Assembly (NCBI RefSeq): GCF_030247195.1
Contig: NW_026683349.1
Coordinates: 186,001-250,000, forward strand
DNA from: Topomyia yanbarensis
Lineage: Eukaryota; Arthropoda; Insecta; Diptera; Culicidae
Length of the DNA stretch: 64,000 nt
Reading direction: 5' to 3'
Positions within the stretch are counted from its first letter, which is position 1. Each line of letters opens with the position of its first letter. The notes under the pieces are model-generated. The model ran no database searches, was not told where the DNA came from, and worked only from the letters and a program-made list of their open reading frames with translations. Position numbers and translations under genes: made by a program. Shown here piece by piece: positions 31,805 through 44,194 of this stretch.

Positions 31805-33157
31805 ATGACAGCACCAAATAATTCATCACAAATTGTGGAAATTTTAGCTCGTTTGTCAGCGTTAGAAGCGGTAAACGCTTCTTCGGCTGAAATAGATTAT
31901 AGTGATCCGGTTTTGACATACCAAAATCCTGATGGATCAATTGCCGATCCATCAGTAATTGAAAAGTTACCAGATCTAATTAAAGATATACCAACTTTTA
32001 ATGGTAAATCAGATGAATTGAGCAATTGGGTTAAAGACGTCGACAATTTAGTAAAAGCATACCAACCCTCAGAGCAAAGTACGGTTGAGCAAAAAAATAA
32101 ATTTTACGCTATTTGCACATGCATTCGAAGAAAAATAAAAGGAGAGGCAAACAACGCTTTAGTCAATTCAAATGTCAACATCAATTGGCATTTAATTAAA
32201 AAAACCCTTTTGACGTATTACGGTGAAAAAAGAGATTTAACCACCTTGGATTACCAACTAATGAATTGTATACAGAGAGGTAGACCTCTAGATGTTTACT
32301 TCGATGATATTAATAAATTTTTATCTCTTATTGCTGGACAAATCAAAACTTGCCCTGAATATACACATCCAGAAGCTTCACGTGCAATGTTAGATATGTA
32401 TAATAGAAAGGCAATTGACGCATTTATTCGTGGTCTCGATGGAGACGTGGGAAAGTTTTTGAAAAATCATGATCCTGAATCTTTAGCAAACGCATATGCT
32501 TATTGCATTACGTATCAAAATATTGAATATAGGAAAAATATGATCAAACCAAAATATATTGATGCATTTTCATCAGGTCCTCCAAAAATTCCACCTAAAG
32601 TAAATCCACAACATCAATTTTATAAACCCCCGCAAATTCCTCCAAGAATTTTCGCGCCACCAAAAAATATTAACCAAGGATATCAGTTTAGACAACAAAA
32701 TCCTCAACAAATGTATTTTAAACCATCACAACAATTTCCTCAACGAATGTTTCCGAAACCACCTCAACAATTCCCTCAACAATTCCCTCAACAATTTCCC
32801 CAACAATATTTTAAACCTCCTTCAAATTTGATTCCACAGATTAAACCTCAAACGAAAAATCCATTTTTACCAAAACCAGAACCGATGGAAGTTGATCAGT
32901 CTATTAGGTCTCGCCATATTAACTATGCAAATAGACCTCAAAATTATCATCAGTCAAAACAGTTTCATCTAGAGACAAATGAAAATTACGATGCAGATCC
33001 TGATATAAATCAATATTTTGAACAGATTCCATATTTAACAGAAGAAAGTTGCAATGATGGAATTTCTTTTGAGAGATACACCAGTGGCCTTGAATATCAA
33101 GAGCACGATAACACAGAAATTGATGAAAATTCAGCCGAATTGAATTTTTTAGAATAA
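31805..33157 (+). CDS. gag: Errantivirus Gag (450 aa)
   Basis: An uninterrupted frame from ATG 31805 to TAA 33155-33157. The capsid-like part (about residues 55-260) includes LPDLIKDIPTFNGKSDELSN, LTTLDYQLMNCIQRGRPLDV and AIDAFIRGLDGDVGKFLKN. No zinc knuckle is present, as usual for errantiviral Gag; instead the C-terminal third is Pro/Gln-rich with several QQFPQQ repeats (about 32730-32820), followed by an acidic tail. It would form the particle core and bind genomic RNA. Translation of pol depends on -1 frameshifting at the very end of this frame. Confidence 0.9.
   Translation: MTAPNNSSQIVEILARLSALEAVNASSAEIDYSDPVLTYQNPDGSIADPSVIEKLPDLIKDIPTFNGKSDELSNWVKDVDNLVKAYQPSEQSTVEQKNKFYAICTCIRRKIKGEANNALVNSNVNINWHLIKKTLLTYYGEKRDLTTLDYQLMNCIQRGRPLDVYFDDINKFLSLIAGQIKTCPEYTHPEASRAMLDMYNRKAIDAFIRGLDGDVGKFLKNHDPESLANAYAYCITYQNIEYRKNMIKPKYIDAFSSGPPKIPPKVNPQHQFYKPPQIPPRIFAPPKNINQGYQFRQQNPQQMYFKPSQQFPQRMFPKPPQQFPQQFPQQFPQQYFKPPSNLIPQIKPQTKNPFLPKPEPMEVDQSIRSRHINYANRPQNYHQSKQFHLETNENYDADPDINQYFEQIPYLTEESCNDGISFERYTSGLEYQEHDNTEIDENSAELNFLE
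33145..33151 (+). promoter_or_regulatory. -1 ribosomal frameshift site (T TTT TTA)
   Basis: In the gag frame the codons AAT TTT TTA (33143-33151) contain the heptamer T-TTT-TTA, the same slippery type used by HIV-1, 4 bases before the gag stop. Slipping back one base enters the protease frame, which is closed just upstream, so the site is positioned exactly where needed. Confidence 0.8.
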
Positions 33158-36100
33158 ATTCATCATTACCATATTTTCTATATTATGGTAATAAAGAAAC
33201 TCCTTTAAAATTTCTAGTCGATACAGGATCAAACAAAAATTTCATTCATCCAAAATTTGCAAATATCTCACGTGATGTAGAAAAACCATTCTTCGTATCA
33301 TCTGTTGCAGGAGATATACAAATTACTAAATATTCCCAAGCACCAATATTTAAACCATATTCTAATATAAATGTTAAATTCTTCCATATGGATAAACTCA
33401 GAACATTTGATGCAATTATTGGGCACGACACTCTAAAAGAATTAGGTGCCATAATAAATACATCAGATGAACAGCTTATTATTAACAATAGTATTATTCC
33501 TTTATTACAGCATCGACTTCAAGAGGTTAACAAGATCCATATACAAGATGAACATTTAATTCCAACAGAAAAAAACAAAATTGATTAACTTAATATCTAC
33601 TTTTCAGGATTTGTTCCAACCACCGGACGAAAAATTATCCTTCACAACAAGAGTTAAAGCTGAGATCCGAACTATTGATGACAATCCCATTTATTCCAAA
33701 TCTTATCCCTACCCCCAAGCATTAAAGACAGAAGTCGAAAAACAAATTAAAAAATTATTAGATGATGGTATCATAAGACCATCTAAATCACCTTATAATT
33801 CTCCAATTTGGATAGTTCCAAAAAAAATGGACGTTTCAAATATAAAAAAATTTCGTCTTGTTGTTGATTTTAGAAAACTCAACATTAAAACAATAAGTGA
33901 TCGTTATCCTATTCCAGATACTTCCTCTGTTTTAGCTAATCTAGGTAGGAATAAATATTTTACTACTCTCGATTTAGCTTCAGGCTTTCATCAAATTCCA
34001 ATGTTAGAAAAAGATATAGAAAAAACTGCTTTTTCAATAAATAATGGCAAATATGAATTTGTTCGAATGCCATTTGGTTTGAAGAATGCTCCCAGTATTT
34101 TTCAAAGGGTTATGGATGATGTTCTCAGAGAATACATCGGAAAAATTTGTTATGTATATATTGATGATATAATAATTATTGGTAAAACTCTTGACGAACA
34201 TATTACAAATATTAAAACAATTTTTGAAGTACTCAGAAAATCAAATTTTCGTATCCAACCAGATAAATGTCAATTCTTCAAAACTGATGTAGAATTTTTA
34301 GGATTTATTGTATCCCAGAATGGATTAATGCCAAATCCCAAAAAAGTTGAAGCAATTAAAAATTATCCTCAGCCCACCAATTTAAAAGAACTTCGTATGT
34401 TTTTAGGTTTATCAGGATATTATCGACGATTTATAAAAGACTATGCAAAACTTGCAAAACCGCTTACAATGTTATTAAGAGGGGAGGATGGCCATCGCCG
34501 TATTTCAAAAAATGAATCCAGAAATTTTCCTGTTAATTTTAATGATGAAGCTACAAAAGCTTTCGACATATTGAAAAGTATTTTGTCTTCAAATGATGTT
34601 CTTATTTTTCCAAATTTCGATGAACCGTTTATTTTAACAACGGATGCTTCAAATAAAGCACTAGGAGCAGTTTTATCCCAAAAAACAGATAATGGAGAGC
34701 GACCAATTACATTCATTTCACGAACACTTTCAAAAACAGAAGAAAATTATGCAACTAATGAAAAAGAAATGTTGGCAATAGTTTGGGCATTGAATACACT
34801 TCGAAATTTTATTTATGGAGCAAAAATTTTAATTTGTACAGATCACATGCCTCTGACTTTCGCAATATCTCCCAAAAATGTAAATGCAAAATTAAAAAGA
34901 TGGAAGGCTTATATTGAAGAACATGATTATGAAATGTTCTACAAAAAAGGAAGCGCAAATGTTGTTGCAGATGCTTTATCTAGAGTAAAGCTTCCTGCAA
35001 CTTCACCACAAATTAACTCTCTAACACCAACGTTACATTCATCGGATAATGATGACAATTGTTATATCCCTTCAACAGAATCACCCATCAATGTTTTCAA
35101 AAATCAATTAATATTTAAAATTGGCACTAGCTCTAATTATTCATTTACAACTTATTTCGGAACACATAAAAGGCATACTTTTACAGAAAGAAATTTTACT
35201 GTCGAATTTCTATCTGAAAAATTAAAAGAATTCCTTTTGCCAAATATTTTAAACGGAATCATGACAACTGAGCCAGTAATGGGCTTAATTCAAGAAATTT
35301 ATAAAAATACATATGATCCAACTAGAATGAAAGCCAGATTCTCTCAAAGAATGGTTGAAGATATAATTGATGAAAATCAGCAAATTCGACACATTAGAAA
35401 AACTCATGAATATGCACATAGAAATGCTGTCGAAAATATTGGGCAATTATTAAAAATATGTTATTTTCCAAAAATGAATAAAAAAGTTAGGCAGTTTATA
35501 AAAAATTGTGAGATTTGCAAAATTGAAAAATATGATAGAAAACCACAAAAAGATCTTCCAGTAAAAACACCTATCCCAAATTATCCAGGTGAAATTATAC
35601 ACATCGATATTTTTGTTTATAATCAAAACAATTCATTTTTGACATCAATTGATAAGTTATCTAAATTTTTGAAAGTTAAACCAATTAAATCAAGATCAAT
35701 CGTTGACATACAAGGCCCACTAGTTGATTTGTTATATGATTGGGATGTACCCAGTATGATAGTAATTGATAATGAGAGAACTTTTACATCAGAAATCATT
35801 GAGCAACAAATAAAAAATTTAGGAATACAAATTTTTAAAACTCCTGTGAATCATTCCGAAACAAATGGACAAGTTGAAAGAGCACATTCAACTATTCGAG
35901 AAATATTGAGATGCTCAAGAAATACAAATTCAGATTTACCAATTAACGATGCAATACAAATTGCAGTACATAAATATAACAATAGTATTCATTCATTTAC
36001 TAAAGATACTCCAAAAAATCTATATACAGGTATTAATAGTGATAATTTAAGCATACCAGATTTCGCAAGACAAAAACAAAAAAATTTAGATAGAGTAATC

Positions 36101-36316
36101 AAACTGTATCATAAAAAAGATAATAAGATTAGTGAACCAATGTATATTGATTTTCCAGAATCAAGTTTCGCCTATGAAAAAAATAATTCAATTTCAAAAA
36201 GAGAACCACGATATAAAAAAATCCAAATAAGAGAGAACCACAGAACTTTTATTATAGATACAAATGGAAGAAAAATACATAAATCAAATTTAAGAAAGTT
36301 GTTCAAAACTGTTTAA
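33152..36316 (+). pseudogene. pol: Errantivirus Pol: protease, RT, RNase H, integrase; one frame break
   Basis: The protease frame (to 33588) has LVDTGSNKNFIHP at 33214 and AIIGHDTLKELG. It stops at 33586-33588 and the next frame, open from 33581 to 36316, carries the rest: a single-base difference near 33575-33585. RT has FRLVVDFRKLNIKT, MPFGLKNAPSIFQRVMDDVL and YIDD (34157-34168); RNase H has LTTDASNKALGAVLSQ and ends VADALSRV; integrase has a HHCC zinc finger (about 35403-35525), Asp in HIDIF, Asp in VIDNER, Glu in NGQVERAHS, and a basic C-terminus matching the fragment at 3-575. Pol copies RNA to DNA and integrates it. The break could be a mutation or a sequencing error in an A-rich stretch. 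Confidence 0.9.
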
Positions 36317-36334
36317 CTTTTTATTACATTTCAG

Positions 36335-37952
36335 ATTGTTCGTCTCAATAGCACAAGCTGCTATCAAAATTCATGATTTAAATAGAAATCCAATAGCCAT
36401 TGTACCACTAGGACAAGCAACAATCAATTTAGGATATATAAGGATTATAAATCCAATTGAAATCCAACATTTTAAATCAATAATAGATACCTTTTCCATA
36501 TTTTTGAACAACAGAACAATCAATAGTCCATTATATAAATTATTGCAAACTAAACATTATTTCCTGTATCAAACCTATTTGAAAATTTGTCCTGAAGAAA
36601 AACGTTTTAAACGATGGAACAGTATAGGTACTGCTTTAAAATGGATAGCAGGTACGCCAGATGCGGAAGATTTACGAATTATAAATAGTACAATGAATAA
36701 TGTTATTGAAGAAAATAATCGACAAGTTCTCATCAATGCAGCCATCAATTCCAGAATACAACATACAATGCAGCTCGCAAATCATCTTTTGGAATTGGAT
36801 AACAAATCTCAACAACAGCATGTCATCGAAATAAACCTTCTTACTGCTATATTAAACATCGATACCGTCCAACGTTATATTGAGATGATTGAAGATGCTA
36901 TATTATTAGCTAAACATGGAATACCAAGCAGCAGAATTTTAAATACTAAGGATTTTGAAAAGATCAGAAAATATTTGGAAGAGCATAAAATTACTGTAAA
37001 ATCGTTCGAGCAATTATTATCAAAATCAAATGCTCAGGTTTCAATGAACTCAACTCATGTTATATATATGATTAAAGTCCCCCAACTATCTGAGCAGACC
37101 TACGATTACGAATATATTGATTCAGTTGTCCAAAATCAAAAACAAGTGCTGGTTAGATCCAATTATATTCTTACCAATGGAACACATATCTACGAATCAA
37201 CCGAAAAATGCGCAAATGAACTCGACAATTATATATGCGAATCTAATAATTTAAAATCCCCGAATTAATGTATTTCTAATTTGGTACGGATCAAGCATGC
37301 CAACTGTTCTTACGAGAAAACGTATTCAAAAGGACTCATCAAAAGAATTAATGATGACTGGATACTGTTAAATAATGTGAATGTGACACTTAAATCTAAT
37401 TGCAGCAATGTCACTCAACAACTGAATGGATCATATCTAATTCAGTTCGAAAAATGTGAACTAGAATTAGATAACAGTCGCTATACCAATTTGGTAATGG
37501 AAGTTAGTAGTAAATCATACAGACCAACTACTGGATTAACTGTCTTCGAAACTAATTTAGTGGATATACCACCACCAGAATTTTTAGGAAACTTGACATT
37601 GAAGCATAGAAAGATACTACAACATGTCTATTTACAAAATGATTCCTTCAAATGGAAACTTAACATAATAGGATCATTCAGTATTGGAATATTGGTTATT
37701 TCTATGGCAATTATTACTGTGTACATACTATCATGGAGATATAATAAAACAACCGTAGATGTCAATGTATCACCATCCGCCCCAATTGAGATACCTACTC
37801 CAAAAGTTTTATCGAATTTCTCCACTTCAGAGACTCTTCCAAATTCACCATTTCCAGATTTGTCTATCGAAAGATTCAAGGAACTCAATCAGTACATCAA
37901 TATGCCGGTATCAGAAAGAAGCATTAAAAACTTTGATGGCAAAGTTATTTAA
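36335..37952 (+). pseudogene. env: Errantivirus Env-like glycoprotein, interrupted by one stop
   Basis: Splice acceptor TTACATTTCAG ends at 36334. The frame reads 310 codons to a TAA at 37266-37268 and resumes in the same frame to 37952, so one nonsense codon separates the ectodomain from the anchor part. Features: Arg-X-Lys-Arg cleavage-type site at 36603-36614 followed by a hydrophobic Gly/Ala-containing segment, Cys residues and N-glycosylation sequons in the C-terminal half, a membrane span at about 37665-37740, and a cytoplasmic tail. It belongs to the insect errantivirus env family, related to baculovirus F-type fusion proteins. As read it gives only a truncated product without an anchor. 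Confidence 0.85.
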
Positions 37953-37961
37953 GAAGGGAGG
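37951..37961 (+). promoter_or_regulatory. Polypurine tract
   Basis: AAGAAGGGAGG immediately before the 3' LTR, the plus-strand primer site. It overlaps the last bases of env. Confidence 0.8.
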
Positions 37962-38487
<526 letters not shown>

Positions 38488-38535
38488 ATATCAAGGCGTT
38501 GTGGAGCGTGCACCTTACAATGAATTTTGTTATTT

Positions 38536-38915
38536 GAATGGTTGGCGTCCGAAAGGGGCTACCCCACATTTTGAATTTTTTACAGGAAATGAAAAAAACT
38601 TCCGCATTTCCAAATTAACATTGATTTTATTGTAAAAATACATTAGTTTATTAGTAGTTTATTGACCCATGTTGCCTAAAAAAATAAGATCATTACATGC
38701 ACTACTTTTCAATTCACGAGCATTTTCGTAATTCGGGGGGCTAACCCCTACCTAGTACTGGGGTTACCTTCATGGTCAACTTTGACTGCTAATAGCAAAA
38801 AATTTAAAAATTATTTTCAAAATTCTTAAATAGCAGCACATGGATTACTTAGAACTACCAAAAAATGTCGATTTCGGAAAAATGTGGGTTGGCCCCTTTT
38901 GGACGCCAGCCATTC
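38536..38915. mobile_element. 380-bp MITE with about 37-bp terminal inverted repeats
   Basis: Left end GAATGGTTGGCGTCCGAAAG and right end complementary to GAATGGCTGGCGTCCAAAAG, continuing inward to CCCACATTTT on both sides. The flanks are ATTT (38532-38535) and ATTT (38916-38919), a 4-bp or 5-bp duplication. The interior is non-coding. Superfamily not assigned. Confidence 0.8.
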
Positions 38916-38923
38916 ATTTGTTA

Positions 38924-39677
38924 GGGACCGTTCATATACCACGTGGACAAAAAAACCGTCATTCTACCCTCCTCCTCCCCTCCGTGGACGATTCTTTACC
39001 CCTATCTGCCCCCCGCCCGCCATACTATGTCTACGTGGAGTTTCCCATATTTTGGGCAATTTAATAAAAAAGGAGTTTACAAAAAGTTTTCGTTTGTGTT
39101 AGACTACTATGACGAAGAAGGTCAATGAAAATCGTTCAAACTTCAACCACAGAATATCCTCCACTGCTTCCGTCTTTTGCAAAATTTTCATGGAAATATC
39201 TCATTTCTGAACGAAATTATAATCTTTTATATTTATGTATTAAAGATTCATCATAATAACATAAAATTGAAGTAACGTATGGATTCTTGAATTGGCCTCG
39301 TAATTTCAACCACACGCTTTCAAATCCAAAACTAGAGGTATTTGACCGAGTTACAGAAGATTGAATCAAATGATTCAGACAGAAAAAAATCAGATTTTGT
39401 TTCGCACGATTTCGTCTGATTTTTTTTAATGATTTGCTATTACATACTATGCTGTTATAGGCACTTTGACTATTTCAAAATCATGAAAAACTTTGAAGGT
39501 AAGCGCACACATGAATGACATTACAAATTTATTTCATTTTCTTTTAAAAGACAAAATTATAATGATAAGTCCACGTGGGCATTTTCAATACCCCCACCCG
39601 TTCCCCATGGACAAGCGTGAGCTTTCTCGTTACCCCTACCCTCCCCTTAATTGTCGACGTGGTATATTGATGGTCCC
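38924..39677. mobile_element. 754-bp PIF/Harbinger-type MITE, TTA duplication
   Basis: Left end GGGACCGTTCATATACCACG and right end complementary (CGTGGTATATTGATGGTCCC). TTA is present on both sides (38921-38923, 39678-39680), the target duplication of PIF/Harbinger. CCCC-rich subterminal blocks lie inside both ends (about 38965-39025, 39590-39650). No transposase is seen. Confidence 0.75.
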
Positions 39678-39769
39678 TTATTTGTTGTATCTTCACTAAC
39701 AGACCCTTTGGCCTCAATGGTGGTTGCTTAAACTAATTACATTTCAGGATAGCAAATATTTTAGCTTTT

Positions 39770-39925
39770 TTCGATTATAGAGGTTTTAACCTTAAGGTCA
39801 TTCGCCTCTTCGGGCTAGAAAAATCTCTTATGAAAAATTTCTAACCCTATTTCCGGGGTCGGGACTCGAACCCAGGAGCGCTGCGTACAAGGCAATCGAT
39901 TTACCATCTACACTACGCCCACCCC
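39770..39925 (-). mobile_element. tRNA-derived SINE
   Basis: The minus strand starts as a tRNA: A-box-like TAGTGTAGATGG and B box GGGTTCGAGTCCC, then a tRNA-unrelated part with GCCCGAAGAGGCGAATGACC. It is flanked by 13-bp duplications TATTTTAGCTTTT (39757-39769 and 39926-39938). It resembles the Feilai family of Aedes from memory, not verified. The tRNA part is not a functional tRNA gene: it lacks a proper acceptor stem end. Confidence 0.8.
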
Positions 39926-40084
39926 TATTTTAGCTTTTATCGAATTCCTCGTCAGGTCTGATTCAAAAGCCGTCGCCACACTGCACTGTTGACAATACAC
40001 TGTACTTCGGTAACAGCGCTCTGGCGATCATAGTTGGTTCTCCTGAACGGTAATCGCAAAAGAGAGTTATTGCGTACAGCTCAA

Positions 40085-40440
40085 ACGCGGGCTTGAAGAT
40101 CCAGGCGTCCGAGGATTATAGGATAATCCACCCTGAAATCTGTCTTGCCAAGGAAGATGTCGGAGTGCAAAGCGTATGAACCGGCGTAGGCCGGCCTCGA
40201 TTGTGACAACGCCGTTCTGGTATATAGTACGGATTCCAAACAACAGAACAATATTCTAGCGTTGAGCGAGCCTGTGCGCAATAGTGATTTTAACCAGTGT
40301 ACGTGGTTTGTGGTTTGTTAGTGCCGAATCCATGATGACTACGAGATTCTTGATGTGAGAGTGTCTTGGAAAGCTCGAGTCGAAGAAATGGTAGTTAAAC
40401 TGAATCGGATGGCGTTTTCGCGTTGGCCGTTGTCGATCGT
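40085..40440 (-). pseudogene. Decayed LINE reverse transcriptase C-terminal fragment
   Basis: Minus-strand frames contain pieces typical of the region after the RT catalytic box in Jockey/CR1-type LINEs: LVVIMDSALTNHKPRTL, TLEYCSVVWNPYYIPE, RRFIRFALRHLPWQDRF. Many frameshifts. No ends can be placed. Confidence 0.6.
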
Positions 40441-40551
40441 TTAGTCATAAAGTAGTGTTGTAAAAACAAAGAAACAAATCATTTTGGAGAAAAGCTTAGT
40501 GATAAATTGAAAGAATAACCTATAATACTATAGCTAGTAAACAGAAAAAGG

Positions 40552-40660
40552 AAAAGTTTACAGAAGAAGAACTATTGATAATGGCAGTAGCACTTGAAGA
40601 TGAAGAAGCCTCCGTCATAAAGAAAAAATGGGTTCACAAAGCTTGGAGATCGGAAAATTA
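40552..40660 (+). pseudogene. Harbinger transposase N-terminal fragment
   Basis: A short coding-like stretch reads MAVALEDEEASVIKKKWVHK and ends AWRSEN, resembling the N-terminus of HARBI1-like transposases (KRRKWVH type). It stops at TAG 40659 and nothing else of the gene follows. Confidence 0.5.
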
Positions 40661-40939
40661 GGAGTGAGATTTTGAACGTTAGTAAATAGTCGGATGGTTT
40701 GAGAAACAAGTTGGCGACAGTAAAAGTTTAGGAATGTACGGCTTTGTGCGCTTGGCCCCTGGACCGCTTTGGGTTAATCCACTTTTCCTCCTTGCTTTGC
40801 ATGTTGTTCCTTTAATTGCGGTTAGATGGAAATAAATTTAATTAGGAACAGGGAACCTTTTAGGTTGCCATTCAACATACGAACGCAAGAGGCTTTACAT
40901 GTGGAAGGTTAAACAATCAAAAGCACAACATTTAAAAAA

Positions 40940-42960
40940 ATTGGACATTGATGCACTTGAATGTACAATTTTTTGGTTTATTAAATTTTATATGCAAATT
41001 TTTTTATTTCTTGATTTAAAAGTCCAAATTTCAAAATATTCAAATTTTTGAATCCTTGAATTTTCAAATTTTAAGAATTCTAAACTTTTAGATTCATAAT
41101 TTTTTGGATTTTTTAATATATAAGCAATTTAATTTTTTTGATTTTTAAACTTTCTAAATTTCTGAATTTTTAATTCTTGGATTTTAGATCTTTAAATTTT
41201 TAAACTCTTAACTTCTTAAATTTTTAAACTTTTTGAATTTCTGAATTCTTAAATTATAAAATTTTCAAATTCCAAGATCTTTGATTTTTTAAATTTACAA
41301 ATTTTTAAATCTTTAAATTCATAAATTTTTGAATTTTTGAATTCCTAAATTTTTAAATGTTCTTTAAATAACCGAATTTTTAAATTTTTGAATTTTTAAA
41401 TTCTAAATTTTTTAATTTCTTTGAATTTTTACATTTTTAAACTGTTAAATCTTTAAATTTTTAAATCCTTAAATTTTCAAATTTTTAAGCTTTTAAATTT
41501 TTGAATTTTTAAATTCTTAAATTTTTAAATTCTTGAATTTTGAAATTTCTAAATTTTTAAAAATTTGGGAATTTAAATATTTAAAAATACTAAAATTTAA
41601 ATATTTAAGAATTTAAAAATTTCAAAGTATAAAAAAATTTAAAATCCGAAAATTCAAACAATTTAAAAATTTAAAATCTTTGAATTTTTTTTTATATTTT
41701 TAAATCATTATATTTTTTAATTTATAAATTTTTAGATTTTTAAATTCTTAGATCTTAAAATTTTTAAAAAATTAAGTTTTAAAATTTTTGAATTTTTAGA
41801 TCTTTAAATTTCACAATTTTTAAATTTTTATATGCTTAAATATTAAAATTTTTGAATTTTCATATCCTAAAATATTAAAATTTAAAGCGTTTAGATTCTT
41901 AGATTTTTAAATCTGCACATTTTTAATTTTTTGGATTTTCAAATTCTTAAATTTTAAAATTTTGGAATCTTGAATTTTTAAATTTATATTTCTTAAAATT
42001 TTTAAACTTTTAGAATTTTTAAATCACCAGATTTTCAAATTCTTAAATTTTCAAATTCCTGAATTTTTAAATTCTTAAGTTTTTAAATCTTTAAATTTTA
42101 GAATTTTTGAATATTTAAATTTTTAGATCTTTAGATTCTTAAATTTCCAAATTTTTGAACTTTTCAATTTTAATATTTCTAAATCATAAAATTTTCAAAT
42201 TCTACGATCTTTGCATTTTTAAATTTACACATTTTTAAATCTTTAAATTTACAATTTTTTAGATTTTCAATTCTTCAACTTTTGAATTCCTTAATTTTCA
42301 AATTTTTGATTTTTAAATGTTCTTTAATAACTGAATTCTTAAATTTTTCAATCTTGAATTTTTAATATTTAGATCTTTAAATTTTTAATCTTTCAAAATT
42401 TTTTAATTCTTGGATCATCGAATTTTTAAATTCTCATATTCTTAAATTTTTAAATTCTTAGATTTTTAAATTCTTAAATTTTTGTATCTTTAAATTTTTA
42501 AATATTTGGATTTTTAAATTTTTGGATCTTTAGATTCATAAATTTTCAAATTTTTGAATCTTTAAATTTTAATATTTTTGAATTCTTAAATATTAAATTT
42601 TAAAATTGTTATATTTGCAAATATTGCAATTTTTAAATTTCTAATTCTTTTATTTTTTAATTTTTGGTCTTTTAAATTCTTAAATTTTTGAATTTCCCTA
42701 TTTCTAAATTTTCATATTTTTTATATTTAAAGTGTTAACTTTTTAATTTTTTAATATTTTAAATCTTTAATTTTAAAATTTTAAGCGCTCTAACTTTTTA
42801 AATTTTCGAATTGTTTTATTTCCAAATTTTTATTTTGGATTTGAACTTTTAAAATCTTAACGTTTCTAAAAATGTTACATCCTATTTTTTTTAATTGTTT
42901 AGTTTTTAAATGCTTAAATTTTGAAGTTCATGAATTGGATAATAAATTAAAAATTCCAAA
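40940..42960. repeat. AT-rich degenerate minisatellite (AAATTTTTGAATTTTT type)
   Basis: About 2 kb composed almost entirely of runs such as AATTTTTAAATTCTT and AAATTTTTGAATTTT with 8-12-base periodicity and constant small variation. No coding, no terminal structure. The same texture continues at 43215-43375 and 43776-43990 around a later MITE. Confidence 0.85.
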
Positions 42961-43375
42961 TTTTATTTGATTTAAATTCATACGGATAAAGTTTTAACAT
43001 TGCTGTTTTCTAGAAGCACTAAATTCCAGCTAAGGCAAATTATTAACTTCCGTCATCTTTGAACTTCCCCATCTGCAATTCTTCAATAGCAACATCGTGA
43101 TTTTCCTAAAAAACCACTCACCTACACAGACCGCGAAATTTTGGCAATCTAATGAGAGAATGACGAGTATGAGTATTTTTGATTCCGTTTTATTCCAACG
43201 AAAGGATCAGTTTATTTTTAATTTCTTAAAAATGTAAAGATCCAAATTTTTAAATTTCTTAAAATCCAAAATTTAAATTAATGAATTTTCATATATTTCA
43301 ATTTTTGAAAATTTTATATTCTTGAATTTTAAAATTTTTATGTTTAAAAATCTGTAAGTCTTAAATTTTTAGATA

Positions 43376-43775
43376 CAGTGAAGACCCGATTTTATCAGCA
43401 CACGATTTTATCAGTTTTTTTGCCCGATTTTATCAGCTTCATATGAAAAATGATACTTGGTAGTTTGATGGGTTCTAGCAGACGAGCCAAGTTGAATTCG
43501 AGTAAATCCTTTCTTGAGCATATTTTCTCATCTTAAAGATCCGAAATATGCAAAAAAAATATTTTTTTTAACTTTTGCTCTGTCAGACCGTCGAAGCGAA
43601 GTTTAGGCTAAATAATCAGGAAAGGTTATGAGGCTATATTTGGGGACCAAAGAAGAATATTTTAAGAGCTTCGGTGTCTTAAAAAGAAAGAAAAATATAT
43701 GTCCCGATTCCATCAATGTCCCCATTTTATCAGCCTAAAATTGACCAAGGGTCTGATAAAAACGGGTCTTCACTG
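43376..43775. mobile_element. 400-bp pogo/Tigger-like MITE, TA duplication
   Basis: Left end CAGTGAAGACCCGATTTTAT, right end its near complement (GGGTCTTCACTG). TA on both sides (43374-43375, 43776-43777). Subterminal copies of CGATTTTATCAG repeat at the left end. It sits in the AT-rich repeat. Non-coding. Confidence 0.8.
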
Positions 43776-44117
43776 TATTTAAATTTTTTAATCTTAAGAT
43801 ATTAAATTTTTTGGATTTCTAAATTATTAAATTTGAATATTTTGAATTTTTTATTTCTGATTTTTAGATTTTCGAATTCTCAGTCTTTCTGATTTGAAAA
43901 TGCTTGGAATCGTTGAAATTATAAATTTCTTGGCTTCAAAATTTTAAAAATTTTTCTAATCTTGGGTTTTTAATTTTTGATGACTGTCTCCAGCGTTTTG
44001 AGGTAACAGGAAGTCGCCCTCTTGGATTTCAAAGAAGAGTCAATTATTATCTTGCGCCATCTACAAACTTCGCAATCTTCAAATCTTAAATAGGAAAACT
44101 TTGTTCAAAAGTTGGTA

Positions 44118-44190
44118 CGGTGGAGACCCGATTTGATCAGCCCCCGATTTGATCAGCTTTTTGACCCGATTTTGTCAGCCTCCTTTCTCG
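44118..44190. mobile_element. Left-end fragment of the same pogo-like family
   Basis: CGGTGGAGACCCGATTTGAT and a repeat of CGATTTGATCAG match the left end at 43376; it breaks off at 44190 where the hairpin MITE and inner inverted repeat begin. Confidence 0.65.
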
Positions 44191-44194
44191 ACCG

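Noticed and set aside
39842..39925. A functional tRNA gene on the minus strand
   Set aside because: A and B boxes are present but the acceptor stem does not close, and the unit has a SINE tail and target duplications.
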